From: an uncultured Oleiphilaceae bacterium
GTDB lineage: Bacteria > Pseudomonadota > Gammaproteobacteria > Pseudomonadales > Oleiphilaceae
Direction: 5' to 3'
DNA length: 64,000 bases
Assembly: GCA_913060665.1 (NCBI GenBank)
Contig: CAJXUY010000005.1
Location: 62,001 to 126,000, forward strand
Shown here: positions 43,214-53,791 of the stretch, piece by piece
How the letters are laid out: each line of letters begins with the position of its first letter
Numbering within the stretch: position 1 is the stretch's first letter
Notes under the pieces: model-generated
Told to the model about the DNA's origin: nothing
The model's database searches: none
Seen by the model: the letters and a program-made list of their open reading frames with translations, nothing else
Program-made: the position numbers and the translations under genes

Positions 43214-43996
43214 ATGAAAGTAACTATAAAAACGCCTAAAGAGATCGAGAAAATGCGCGTAGCCGGTCGCCTGGCCGCAGAAGTACTTGAAATGATCGAG
43301 CCATATGTAAAAGCAGGCGTGTCAACGGGCGAGCTAAATGACATCTGTCACAAGTATATTACTGAAGAACAGAACGCGATTCCTGCACCTTTAAACTATC
43401 GGGGTTTTCCGAAGTCCATCTGCACCTCTGTTAACCAGGTTATTTGCCACGGCATACCCAGCGATAAGAAAATCTTAAAGAACGGCGACCTCATTAATAT
43501 TGATATCACGGTCATTAAAGATGAGTACCACGGCGACACCAGCAAGATGTTTTATATTGGTAAACCCACCAGCGCAGCGGAAAGGCTAGCAAAGATTACC
43601 CAAGAGTGTATGTACAAGGGTATAGAACTGGTCAAACCTGGAGCAAGACTTGGCGATATTGGCCATATTATTCAACAACATGCAGAGTCTAATTACTACT
43701 CTGTAGTTAGGGAGTACTGTGGACACGGTATCGGCAAGGTATTTCATGAAGAACCCCAGGTCATGCATTACGGCACACCAGGTACTGGCTTAACTTTAAA
43801 AGAAGGCATGATTTTCACTATTGAGCCGATGATCAACCAGGGCAAGCGCCACTGCAAACTACTTCCTGACGAATGGACGGTCGTCACCAAAGATAGAAAA
43901 CTTTCCGCCCAGTGGGAGCATACGGTGTTGGTAACCGCTGATGGTTTCGAAATACTCACACTAAGAGAAGAAGAGCGTGCTCATTTTTCTAAATAG
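43214..43996 (+). CDS. map: Methionine aminopeptidase, type I
   Basis: Removes the N-terminal methionine from new proteins. The 260-residue protein has all metal ligands of the pita-bread fold: aspartates in LINIDITVIKDEYHGDTSKM, histidine in EYCGHGIGKVFHEEP, glutamates in GMIFTIEPMI and SAQWEHTVLVT. Substrate region SICTSVNQVICHGIP is intact. It is divergent from rpsB and starts the map-glnD-dapC block. Confidence 0.98.
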   Translation: MKVTIKTPKEIEKMRVAGRLAAEVLEMIEPYVKAGVSTGELNDICHKYITEEQNAIPAPLNYRGFPKSICTSVNQVICHGIPSDKKILKNGDLINIDITVIKDEYHGDTSKMFYIGKPTSAAERLAKITQECMYKGIELVKPGARLGDIGHIIQQHAESNYYSVVREYCGHGIGKVFHEEPQVMHYGTPGTGLTLKEGMIFTIEPMINQGKRHCKLLPDEWTVVTKDRKLSAQWEHTVLVTADGFEILTLREEERAHFSK

Positions 43997-44030
43997 TGAC
44001 GTAACCATGATTAATGGAGCAATAGCGTAG

Positions 44031-46733
44031 ATGATCGTCAACAGCCCTATTATTGAGGCGCTCAAAGAAAATAAAGAGCTGTCAGTCGACTGTTTAAAGT
44101 CTACGATAGAGCAAGCACCCGCTCCTGCAATCGCAGCCCGTAATGCGCTTAAAAAAGCATCAGAACTACTTGATGGGTTTTTTATGCATGACCGGGATAT
44201 AAAGCAATTGGTTGAAGCTCGCGCATGGTTTGTTGACCTTATTCTCAAGCTTCTTTGGGAACAGTTCGATTGGAAAGGCAGAGATAATATTAGCCTAATC
44301 GCAGTCGGTGGTTATGGTCGCGGGGAGCTACACCCGTACTCTGACATAGATATATTGATTCTTATCCAAAACGAAATCAGCCCTGACTATGAAGAGACTA
44401 TTAGCCAGTTCGTCACTCTATTATGGGATTTAAGATTAGATATTGGCCACAGTGTACGAACCGTTGAAGAGTGTATAGAATCAGCCTCTGAAGACATTAC
44501 CATCGCCACAAACTTACTCGAAACCAGAACCATCGCTGGTAACGATATCTTACGGGAACTTCTTAGCAACCGAGCCTATTCTGATGAAGTCTGTTCCGAC
44601 CGTTCTTATTTTATAGCGAAGAAAGAGGAACAACGACTACGGCACGAAAAATACAGCGACACCGAATACAACCTGGAGCCTAATTTAAAATCATCCCCCG
44701 GCACCCTCCGTGATATTCAAACAATAGGCTGGATAACCAAGCGTCACTTTGGGTTAAGTTGTACCTCTGAGCTAACAAGGTATGAGTTCCTTACCGACGA
44801 AGAGTATCAAAACCTATTGGATGGTGAGCGTTTTTTATGGAGGATGCGCTACGGCCTACAAATTGTGGCCAAACGAAATGAAAACAGACTACTGTTTGAC
44901 CATCAACGTAAGCTCACCAGCATGCTGGGATTTGGAGATACTGAAAAGAAGCTCGGCGTTGAAATAATGATGCAACAGTATTACCGGGTCGTCCTAGGGT
45001 TAGCTGAGCTGGCAGATGTAATCCTGCAACACTTTGATGAAGCAATCCTACGCAGTAATGAAAAGGAAGTCTTAACCCCTCTTAACAAACGATTTCAGAT
45101 TAAGAATCAGTATATCGAATCCATTAACAACCAAATTTTCGCCTATGCCCCCTACTCTATTATGGAGATTTTCCTGCTAATGGCGCAGAACCCTCAAATA
45201 AAGGGCATCAGAGCGACCACTATTAGGGCGCTGCGAGCACATAGACACCTCATAGATAATACCTTCCGAAACGACATTGCGGTGACCTCATTGTTTATGG
45301 AGTTAATAAGAACTCCTCATGATTTTCATAAGACCTTATCAAGCATGAAGCGATACAATGTGCTCGGCCGATACTTGCCTGAGTTCGGCAAAATCATTGG
45401 TCAGATGCAACACGATTTATTTCATGCCTACACAGTGGACGCTCACACGCTGAAGGTTATCAAAAACATGATAAACCTCTGGGAGGACTCAGCACGAGAC
45501 AAGTATCCTCTAGCCTCTCGCCTGATATATCGCCTACCTAAGCCCGAACTACTGTATATAGCTGGGCTTTACCATGATATAGCCAAAGGCCGCGGTGGAA
45601 ACCACTCAGGCCTTGGCTCAGTTGACGCCGAACAATTCTGTGTACAGCATCATTTAAGTAAACGAGACACGCAACTGGTCTGCTGGTTAGTAGAGAACCA
45701 CCTCTTGATGTCCATGACCGCTCAAAAGAAAGATATTCAAGACCCTGACATTATCCATAGTTTTGCAGTTGAAGTACCTAGCCAGGTTCACCTGGATTAC
45801 CTTTATGTGCTAACGGTGACGGATATCGATGCAACCAATCCCATACTCTGGAACACATGGAGAGCATCACTACTGAGACAGCTCTACCTTGAAGCTAGAC
45901 GCGCATTAAGGCGAGGCATTGAAAATCCGTTAGACAAAGATAAATGGATATCTGCAACACAAGCAGAAGTTCAGGATATCCTGCATGACCAAGGCATTAG
46001 CAGTGCTAAAATTGAAACAATATGGAATACCCTAGAAGATGACTATTTTCTTCAAGACTCAACCTCTGAGATGGCCTGGCAAACCTCATCAATCATCGAG
46101 CATGGCGAAAATAGTGAACCATTGATACTGATTAAAGACGTTGAAGACCATCAAGGAGAAGGCTACACCCAGGTTATGATCTACCTACCAGATGGGGAAG
46201 GACTTTTTGCTGCCACAACTGCGGTGTTGGAACAATTAAACCTAAACATCGTAAGTGCAAGAATCAACTCTGGAAAAGGCCCATGTAGCCTAAGTACATT
46301 TGTGGTACTGGACGAAAACAATCAATCTCTGGCACAAGACCCAGAGCGCAAAACCAAAGTCCACCATAGGTTAATTGATGAATTAGACGACTCAGACGAC
46401 TATCCAGAGATCATCCAACGCCGAACGCCTCGACAACTAAAGCATTTCTCGTTTCCTACTGAAGTCACATTCAGCAATGACATGATTAATCAGCGCACGG
46501 TTATGGAAGTCATTACACCCGACCGGCCAGGCCTCTTGGCTCGAATAGGGTGTATTCTGGTTGGTAACAAGGTTTCATTAGTCAACGCCCAAATCGCCAC
46601 CTTAGGAGAACGTGTAGAAGATGTATTCTTCATCACTCAAGAAGATGGCCAACCTATCAGCGACCCAAGGTTGTGTGAGCGGTTACAAAAAAGTATTTGT
46701 GACCTATTAGATGAACATGTTCAAGCTAGCTAG
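44031..46733 (+). CDS. glnD: GlnD PII uridylyltransferase/uridylyl-removing enzyme
   Basis: Glutamine sensor that uridylylates PII proteins when nitrogen is short. The 900-residue protein has the nucleotidyltransferase motif AVGGYGRGELHPYSDIDILI (about residue 85-105), an HD domain for the uridylyl-removing activity (YIAGLYHDIAKGRGGNHSGL, about 510), and two C-terminal ACT domains (about 700-890, including VMEVITPDRPGLLARIGCI) that bind glutamine. It follows map by 34 nt. Confidence 0.98.
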   Translation: MIVNSPIIEALKENKELSVDCLKSTIEQAPAPAIAARNALKKASELLDGFFMHDRDIKQLVEARAWFVDLILKLLWEQFDWKGRDNISLIAVGGYGRGELHPYSDIDILILIQNEISPDYEETISQFVTLLWDLRLDIGHSVRTVEECIESASEDITIATNLLETRTIAGNDILRELLSNRAYSDEVCSDRSYFIAKKEEQRLRHEKYSDTEYNLEPNLKSSPGTLRDIQTIGWITKRHFGLSCTSELTRYEFLTDEEYQNLLDGERFLWRMRYGLQIVAKRNENRLLFDHQRKLTSMLGFGDTEKKLGVEIMMQQYYRVVLGLAELADVILQHFDEAILRSNEKEVLTPLNKRFQIKNQYIESINNQIFAYAPYSIMEIFLLMAQNPQIKGIRATTIRALRAHRHLIDNTFRNDIAVTSLFMELIRTPHDFHKTLSSMKRYNVLGRYLPEFGKIIGQMQHDLFHAYTVDAHTLKVIKNMINLWEDSARDKYPLASRLIYRLPKPELLYIAGLYHDIAKGRGGNHSGLGSVDAEQFCVQHHLSKRDTQLVCWLVENHLLMSMTAQKKDIQDPDIIHSFAVEVPSQVHLDYLYVLTVTDIDATNPILWNTWRASLLRQLYLEARRALRRGIENPLDKDKWISATQAEVQDILHDQGISSAKIETIWNTLEDDYFLQDSTSEMAWQTSSIIEHGENSEPLILIKDVEDHQGEGYTQVMIYLPDGEGLFAATTAVLEQLNLNIVSARINSGKGPCSLSTFVVLDENNQSLAQDPERKTKVHHRLIDELDDSDDYPEIIQRRTPRQLKHFSFPTEVTFSNDMINQRTVMEVITPDRPGLLARIGCILVGNKVSLVNAQIATLGERVEDVFFITQEDGQPISDPRLCERLQKSICDLLDEHVQAS

Positions 46734-46772
46734 CGCAAAAAGTAAACGATACAACAGGAAGAGCCCCACAGA

Positions 46773-47999
46773 ATGAATTCAGATTTAGATAAACTACAGC
46801 CCTACCCATTCGAGAAGCTTAACCAACTCAAAAGCGAAGTGACTCCATGCTCTGACTACTCACCTATCGCACTATCGATTGGTGAGCCAAAACATGCCTC
46901 TCCAAGCTTTGTACTGGAAGAGCTTACCAAACAGCTCGGCAAACTATCCATTTACCCTTCTACAAAAGGCATTCCAGAATTACGCAAAAGCATTTGCGAC
47001 TGGCTGACAAGCCGGTTTGAGTTAGCCCCTACGTCACTCGACCCTGAACAACATGTGCTGCCCGTTAACGGTACAAGAGAAGCGATTTTTTCATTAACTC
47101 AAGCGGTCGTTGATCGACTAGTCAGCTCACATAACCAAGCTGAACAACCCCCTCTGGTAGTATGCCCTAACCCCTTCTATCAAATATACGAAGGGGCCTC
47201 ATTTCTTGCAGGCGCAGAACCACACTTTTTACCTTGCTTGCCAGAAAATCACTACATTCCAGATTTTGACGCTGTTCAACCTGAAGTGTGGCAACGCTGT
47301 CAGCTACTATTTTTATGCAGCCCAGGTAATCCAACCGGTGCAGTTATACCCTCAGACGCGCTCCAAAAACTGATTTTACTAGCAGACGAGCATGATTTTA
47401 TTATTGCCTCAGACGAATGCTACTCGGAAATTTACTGTGATGAGTCACAGGCACCAATAGGCCTGTTGCAAGCGTGCGCCGAAATGAATCGTAACGACTA
47501 TAAGCGCTGCGTGGTATTTCATAGCTTATCGAAACGCTCAAACTTACCAGGTTTACGCTCTGGATTTGTCGCAGGTGACGCCAACATTATGGCTCAATTT
47601 CTACGTTATCGGACCTATCATGGGTGCGCAATGCCTATTCAGCATCAACTTGCCAGTATTGCCGCCTGGGGTGACGAAAAACACGTTATCGAAAACCGTT
47701 CATTTTATCGAGAAAAGTTCGCTACGGTGATACCGATATTAAATGAAGTAATGAACACCGAACAAACTGACGCAAGCTTTTACCTATGGTTAGAAACACC
47801 CATTCGCGATGACCTGTTTGCACAACAGCTATTTCAACAGAAGCACGTCACCGTATTGCCTGGAAGATATCTATCTAGAACCGTAAATGGCGTAAACCCT
47901 GGAGAGAACCGAGTCAGACTGGCATTAGTCGCCCCCTTAGAAGAGTGCATCGATGCAGCCGAGAGAATTCGTGATTTTGTTAAGAGCTTAAAAGACTAA
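46773..47999 (+). CDS. dapC: Succinyldiaminopimelate transaminase
   Basis: PLP-dependent class I/II aminotransferase that makes N-succinyl-LL-diaminopimelate in lysine and cell-wall synthesis. The 408-residue protein has SIGEPKHASPSFVLEEL, LPVNGTREAIFSLTQAVV, the CSPGNPTGAVIP motif, SDECYSEIYCDE (PLP aspartate/tyrosine), and the Schiff-base lysine in HSLSKRSNLPGLRSGFVAGD (about residue 250). Its place after glnD and before dapD supports DapC rather than another aminotransferase. Confidence 0.93.
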   Translation: MNSDLDKLQPYPFEKLNQLKSEVTPCSDYSPIALSIGEPKHASPSFVLEELTKQLGKLSIYPSTKGIPELRKSICDWLTSRFELAPTSLDPEQHVLPVNGTREAIFSLTQAVVDRLVSSHNQAEQPPLVVCPNPFYQIYEGASFLAGAEPHFLPCLPENHYIPDFDAVQPEVWQRCQLLFLCSPGNPTGAVIPSDALQKLILLADEHDFIIASDECYSEIYCDESQAPIGLLQACAEMNRNDYKRCVVFHSLSKRSNLPGLRSGFVAGDANIMAQFLRYRTYHGCAMPIQHQLASIAAWGDEKHVIENRSFYREKFATVIPILNEVMNTEQTDASFYLWLETPIRDDLFAQQLFQQKHVTVLPGRYLSRTVNGVNPGENRVRLALVAPLEECIDAAERIRDFVKSLKD

Positions 48000-48031
48000 T
48001 CGTTTATAAGGGCTAAACATTTAAAAGGACT

Positions 48032-48382
48032 ATGACTGTGACTATTATGTACGGTATTAAAAATTGCGATACCATTAAAAAAGCCCGAAAATGGCTAGAA
48101 GCAGAACAAATTGATTACCGCTTTCACGACTACAAAAAAGACGGCACTGATGAAGCTCTATTTAAAGGATGGCTCTCTTCGCTAGGGTGGGAAGCGGTGA
48201 TTAATCGCAGAGGAACCACTTGGCGTAAATTGCCCGAAGAACAAAGGTCTGCAATGGATGATACCTCTGCACTTGCGGCCATGCTAGAGAATCCCTCCAT
48301 TATCAAACGACCACTACTTGAACATGATGGCCAGCGAACACTAGGGTTTAAAGCAGACGAATATGAAAAAATATTCAGGTAA
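48032..48382 (+). CDS. ArsC/Spx-like thioredoxin-fold protein (YffB family)
   Basis: A 116-residue protein of the arsenate-reductase-like family: MYGIKNCDTIKKARKWLEAE near the N terminus has a single active-site-position cysteine, followed by FHDYKKDG, NRRGTTWRKLPEEQR, and IIKRPLLEHDG. It is most like YffB, which stands next to dapE in E. coli as well. A redox or glutathione-linked role has been suggested; arsenate reduction is unlikely because the second cysteines of classical ArsC are missing. Confidence 0.88.
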   Translation: MTVTIMYGIKNCDTIKKARKWLEAEQIDYRFHDYKKDGTDEALFKGWLSSLGWEAVINRRGTTWRKLPEEQRSAMDDTSALAAMLENPSIIKRPLLEHDGQRTLGFKADEYEKIFR

Positions 48383-48442
48383 GCACATTACATAGCGATT
48401 TAATAACTTTAAAGAATTACATTAATTAAACAGGAAACTAAA

Positions 48443-49471
48443 ATGAGTTTAGCGTTTGCAATCGGTGTTGGTACCAAAAACCAGAAAAGTGAATGGTTAG
48501 AAGTATTCTACGCACAGCCAGTTTTCCAGCCGTCAGAAACATTGCTATCAGCAGCCAAAGAAGCATTAGGCTGCGAGGGCGGCAATCAGGCAATTGAAGC
48601 GACCAGCGATAATTTAGAAGCATTGGCGTCTGCACTGAGCAATCAGGGAGAGGTTGAGCAAGCGGCAATCGCCAGTGCAGCAAAAGCAAGCAAAAGCCCT
48701 GTTGTTATTACTATTCTTGAAGAAGATGTTCAGTCAGCTACTACACCAGAAGTTTACTTAAAACTTCACTTACTTTCACACCGATTAGTTAAGCCTCATG
48801 GCATCAACTTGAACGGTATGTTTGGATTACTGCCAAACGTTGCTTGGACAAACAAAGGCGCAATTGATTTAACCGAGCTAAATGCCAAACAACTCGAAGC
48901 CCGTATTAATGGTGAATTGCTAGCCGTTAAGTCGGTAGACAAGTTCCCTCCGATGACAGACTACGTTGTGCCATCAGGTGTACGTATTGCTGCAACCTCA
49001 CGCGTTCGTCTCGGAGCTTACATCGGCGAAGGCACGACCATCATGCATGAAGGGTTTGTGAACTTTAATGCAGGCACCGAAGGTACCTCAATGGTTGAAG
49101 GTCGCATTTCTGCTGGTGTTATGATTGGTGAAGGGTCTGACCTTGGCGGCGGCTGCTCTACTATGGGCACGCTCTCTGGTGGCGGTAACATGATCATTTC
49201 TGTAGGCGCAAACTGTCTGTTAGGCGCTAATGCCGGTATTGGTATTCCGCTAGGTGACCGCTGCACAGTTGAGGCCGGCCTTTACATTACTGCAGGCACC
49301 AAGGTGATGATGTTAGATGATCAAAACAAAGCCGTAGAAACCGTTAAAGCCCGTGATCTGGCGGGTAAGGCAGACCTACTGTTCCGTCGTAATTCGGTTA
49401 ATGGTCAGGTAGAGTGCAAGACTAACAAGACTGCAATTGAACTGAATGAAGAGTTGCACGCGAATAACTAA
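48443..49471 (+). CDS. dapD: DapD tetrahydrodipicolinate N-succinyltransferase
   Basis: Transfers succinate from succinyl-CoA to tetrahydrodipicolinate. The 342-residue protein is the long pseudomonad-type DapD (E. coli 274), with an extra N-terminal domain and a hexapeptide beta-helix: VRIAATSRVRLGAYIGEGTT, MHEGFVNFNAGTEGTSMVEG, RISAGVMIGEGSDLGGGCS, and NCLLGANAGIGIPLGDRCTV. Ribosome binding site AGGAAA is well placed. It is followed by a 13-bp stem-loop. Confidence 0.97.
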   Translation: MSLAFAIGVGTKNQKSEWLEVFYAQPVFQPSETLLSAAKEALGCEGGNQAIEATSDNLEALASALSNQGEVEQAAIASAAKASKSPVVITILEEDVQSATTPEVYLKLHLLSHRLVKPHGINLNGMFGLLPNVAWTNKGAIDLTELNAKQLEARINGELLAVKSVDKFPPMTDYVVPSGVRIAATSRVRLGAYIGEGTTIMHEGFVNFNAGTEGTSMVEGRISAGVMIGEGSDLGGGCSTMGTLSGGGNMIISVGANCLLGANAGIGIPLGDRCTVEAGLYITAGTKVMMLDDQNKAVETVKARDLAGKADLLFRRNSVNGQVECKTNKTAIELNEELHANN

Positions 49472-49512
49472 GCAGACATTAGTTATAACATGACGACTCA
49501 TGTCATTGTTCA

Positions 49513-49546
49513 TTCATATAGGGTGCGCAAGAACACCCTATATGAA
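49513..49546 (+). terminator. stem-loop after dapD
   Basis: TTCATATAGGGTG (49513-49525) and CACCCTATATGAA (49534-49546) form a perfect 13-bp stem with an 8-nt loop, 42 nt after dapD. No T run follows, so it may be a stabiliser or processing site rather than a true intrinsic terminator. Confidence 0.5.
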
Positions 49547-49550
49547 ATGA

Positions 49551-51621
<2,071 letters not shown>

Positions 51622-51634
<13 letters not shown>

Positions 51635-51894
51635 TCCCCGGTTTTCTAAAGAAGCCCAAGAATGAACTCTCACCACAGCAGAGAAACTTTAAGTTGTTTG
51701 CGATTGGTGCATTACTGTTGTTAGGGGGGCTAAGCATGGTTATCGCGGCTCACTTTTATGTCCCGCCCTCTATAAAACAGGAATTAATTACTTTAATCTC
51801 ATTGGTGATTGCATCTTTTGGCGCGATAATGGCTATTATTGGATACATAAAACTTCTGCTAAGCAGAATTAACCACTTTATTAACCGTTCATAG
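51622..51894 (+). CDS. small two-helix membrane protein, unknown
   Basis: A 90-residue protein with two hydrophobic helices (FAIGALLLLGGLSMVIAAHF and then LITLISLVIASFGAIMAIIG) joined by a short polar loop, and basic ends suggesting both termini are cytoplasmic. It overlaps the end of rlmA by 13 nt, which suggests translational coupling. I do not recognise the family and no function can be given. Confidence 0.6.
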
Positions 51895-51908
51895 ACTGAG
51901 CAACCTTC

Positions 51909-52316
51909 ATGACCCATCCAACCGAACAATCAGGTGACCATCAACGTCAGCCGGATATAGAAGTCTATATAAAAGAGTGCTCAATTGACGCAATAATAAG
52001 CTGGCTTAATAGTGTATTTGATAATGTTAAAACCCATGATCCATTAGATAAGTCATCTATCAACCTAACGTGCATAACCGGGAACGATTCCATTCCACTA
52101 ACACTCTACATAGGCGCTGCCGGGAAGCTATACACAAGTTTATGGTTTCAATCAGACAAAACGCCTTGGGAAACCGATATTGATTGTGCAACGGAGCTGG
52201 CGAAGGCATCAGGCAACGAAGTGAGATGTGCCACCAACAGCTGGGAAGAGTCAGATGATTCAGATAACCAGTGGTGGAAGGTCACAAACGAAGGCAAAAC
52301 AATGGTGAGTTGGTAG
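51909..52316 (+). CDS. hypothetical acidic soluble protein
   Basis: A 135-residue acidic protein without signal peptide or membrane segment. Visible features are DIEVYIKECSIDAIISWLNS, LTLYIGAAGKLYTSLWF, CATELAKASGNEVRC and the aromatic-rich end NQWWKVTNEG. It begins 14 nt after the small membrane protein. I do not recognise a domain. The 3' side runs into a palindromic repeat at 52335-52434. Confidence 0.6.
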   Translation: MTHPTEQSGDHQRQPDIEVYIKECSIDAIISWLNSVFDNVKTHDPLDKSSINLTCITGNDSIPLTLYIGAAGKLYTSLWFQSDKTPWETDIDCATELAKASGNEVRCATNSWEESDDSDNQWWKVTNEGKTMVSW

Positions 52317-52334
52317 TTAGAAGAAGTGTACAAG

Positions 52335-52434
52335 TTGTAGCCTTGATGCAGCGAAGCGGAATCAGGGTTTGGCGGCAAACTGTACAGATCCCTTTCCTTG
52401 ATTCCAGTCGTGCCTCCTTTCATCAAGGCTACAA
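52335..52434. repeat. palindromic intergenic repeat pair, copy A
   Basis: A forward unit (52335-52367, TTGTAGCCTTGATG ... GGAATCAGGG) and an inverted unit (52396-52434, CCTTGATTCC ... AAGGCTACAA) share their ends as inverted copies, while the middle differs (CAGCGAAGC versus a variant containing AGGAGGCACG when read inverted). The same arrangement recurs at 58707-58805. It belongs to the widespread GTAGCC-AGCGAAGCGGAATC-type REP families of gammaproteobacteria. Confidence 0.8.
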
Positions 52435-52465
52435 AACAAAGCCAAATCAGAACCTTCTAATACTA

Positions 52466-52499
52466 AAAAGCCACCGAAAAATAAATTTCGATGGCTTTT
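52466..52499. terminator. bidirectional terminator after the cold-shock gene
   Basis: AAAAGCCACCGAAA (52466-52479) pairs with TTTCGATGGCTTTT (52486-52499), one mismatch, with T runs on both sides. It lies 29 nt past the end of the minus-strand cold-shock gene and serves it in the first place. Confidence 0.8.
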
Positions 52500-52527
52500 A
52501 AAACGATTATAGCCTTAATATTAAATG

Positions 52528-53034
52528 CTACCTAACAACTGATACGTTCTCAGCCTGTAAGCCTTTATCACCCTGCGTTACATTGAAACGAACTTGCTGC
52601 CCTTGACGTAATGAACGACGACCATGGCCGCGTATCGAACGGAAATGAACAAATACATCATCTCCTGCATCACGGGTAATAAAACCAAAGCCTTTATTAA
52701 CGTTAAACCACTTAACAGTGCCCTGCTCATCACCTTCTGGAGAGTCATCATCATCTTCTCCGTAATAAGCACTACTAGCGCTAGAGCCTGAAGTAAGCGC
52801 TCCCAAAGCGGCCACTAAGCCAATAACCACAGCCGACAGAAGATATGCTGTAATACCTGCTTGAGTACCTAAAAAGCCCATCAATTTTGAAACGGCAGTG
52901 GTTGCTTCAGCACTAACACCCGCAAAACTAATAGCATCGCCTGTTACCGCAAGAATTAGAAAACCCAATACAAATGGGGTTGGGATTGCGAATATAAGTC
53001 CGGTTACAATCGCTTTTACAGTTTGGTTGTTCAT
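52528..53034 (-). CDS. membrane-anchored cold-shock-domain protein
   Basis: A 168-residue protein with two or three N-terminal hydrophobic segments ([20 protein letters not shown] and [20 protein letters not shown]), an acidic linker ([12 protein letters not shown]), and a C-terminal cold-shock domain (about 100-168) with both RNA-binding motifs: [18 protein letters not shown] and DVFVHFRSI. CspA-type proteins are normally free cytoplasmic proteins of about 70 residues; here the nucleic-acid-binding domain is tethered to the membrane. Single-gene transcript ending at the terminator at 52466-52499. Confidence 0.9.
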   Translation of the reverse strand: MNNQTVKAIVTGLIFAIPTPFVLGFLILAVTGDAISFAGVSAEATTAVSKLMGFLGTQAGITAYLLSAVVIGLVAALGALTSGSSASSAYYGEDDDDSPEGDEQGTVKWFNVNKGFGFITRDAGDDVFVHFRSIRGHGRRSLRQGQQVRFNVTQGDKGLQAENVSVVR

Positions 53035-53491
53035 GTAATGTATCTCAATAACTATTTTTAATATTAAATAATCCTGAATCTAACCATCTGCGCGTTAACG
53101 CTGAATAACGCAAAAGGTTCGATCAAGTCAGGTACCATTGTCGTGTCCGGCAAACTATTATTCAAACATCCTACTCACCATGCACTCAAAAACCTCCCAA
53201 TAGACAAGTTCAACGTGAATAAATTCACAATGAAAAATCCATCAAATCAAGAGCAGCAATTCAGAGTATTCTGTGTGAAATTGCGAACGATAAGCCTCAA
53301 AAGATTAGTGTTTGGAATTATGATTCCTTATAATTATGTCGGCTTACTGAACAATGATAGCAAAAAAATATAATTGATGTATGAAATTCAAACAAAGTAA
53401 TGATCTTCTGCTTTATTGAATACAAATACGCAGTAACATCTCGGGCCTATAAAGACCTGTGTATCATATGCTTTTCTTATTGGATGTTAAG
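53035..53491. other. 457-bp gap between divergent cold-shock gene and slyX
   Basis: AT-rich sequence that should contain the promoter and a 5' leader of the cold-shock gene. A plus-strand frame at 53143-53373 has no ribosome binding site or family resemblance and I do not call it. I see no RNA gene or repeat. Confidence 0.5.
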
Positions 53492-53698
53492 ATGAATACT
53501 GAAGATCGACTTGTCGAACTAGAAACAAAAATGGCCTTCCAGGAAGACCTATTACAAGATTTGAACGACGTTGTAGCAAGACAGGAACAACAGCTGGAAA
53601 AACTCTGGCAGGCTAACCGCATGTTAAAGAGCCAACTAGATACCGTTCATAGTGCAACAGGGGAAGCCAGTAACGAAGCACCTCCTCCACATTATTAA
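53492..53698 (+). CDS. slyX: SlyX-family coiled-coil protein
   Basis: A 68-residue protein, nearly all coiled coil: MNTEDRLVELETKMAFQEDL, LLQDLNDVVARQEQQLEKLW, then a proline-rich end APPPHY characteristic of SlyX. E. coli SlyX is 72 residues; the function is unknown. I start at ATG 53492 because it matches the family N terminus; an in-frame GTG at 53459 adds eleven hydrophobic residues that are not seen in SlyX. Confidence 0.9.
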   Translation: MNTEDRLVELETKMAFQEDLLQDLNDVVARQEQQLEKLWQANRMLKSQLDTVHSATGEASNEAPPPHY

Positions 53699-53718
53699 TC
53701 TAATATCTAATACCTACG

Positions 53719-53753
53719 ACCTAAAACCTAAAACCTAAAACCTAAAACCTAAA
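53719..53753. repeat. five tandem copies of a 7-bp repeat
   Basis: ACCTAAA is repeated five times without interruption between slyX and the end of tssG, preceded by degenerate copies (TCTAATACCTA at 53706-53716). The unit length favours slipped-strand changes in copy number, but no promoter or reading frame crosses it, so an effect on expression is unproven. Confidence 0.9.
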
Positions 53754-53791
53754 AATCAGATCAATCACCAACCCACGCAACTAGTCCTGCG

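Noticed and set aside
53143-53373. 76-codon plus-strand frame in the cold-shock/slyX gap
   Set aside because: No ribosome binding site, no recognisable domain, composition like non-coding sequence.
53719-53753. Telomere-like repeat or replicon end
   Set aside because: The unit resembles telomeric heptamers, but five copies inside a continuous bacterial chromosome region between ordinary genes is a simple tandem repeat.
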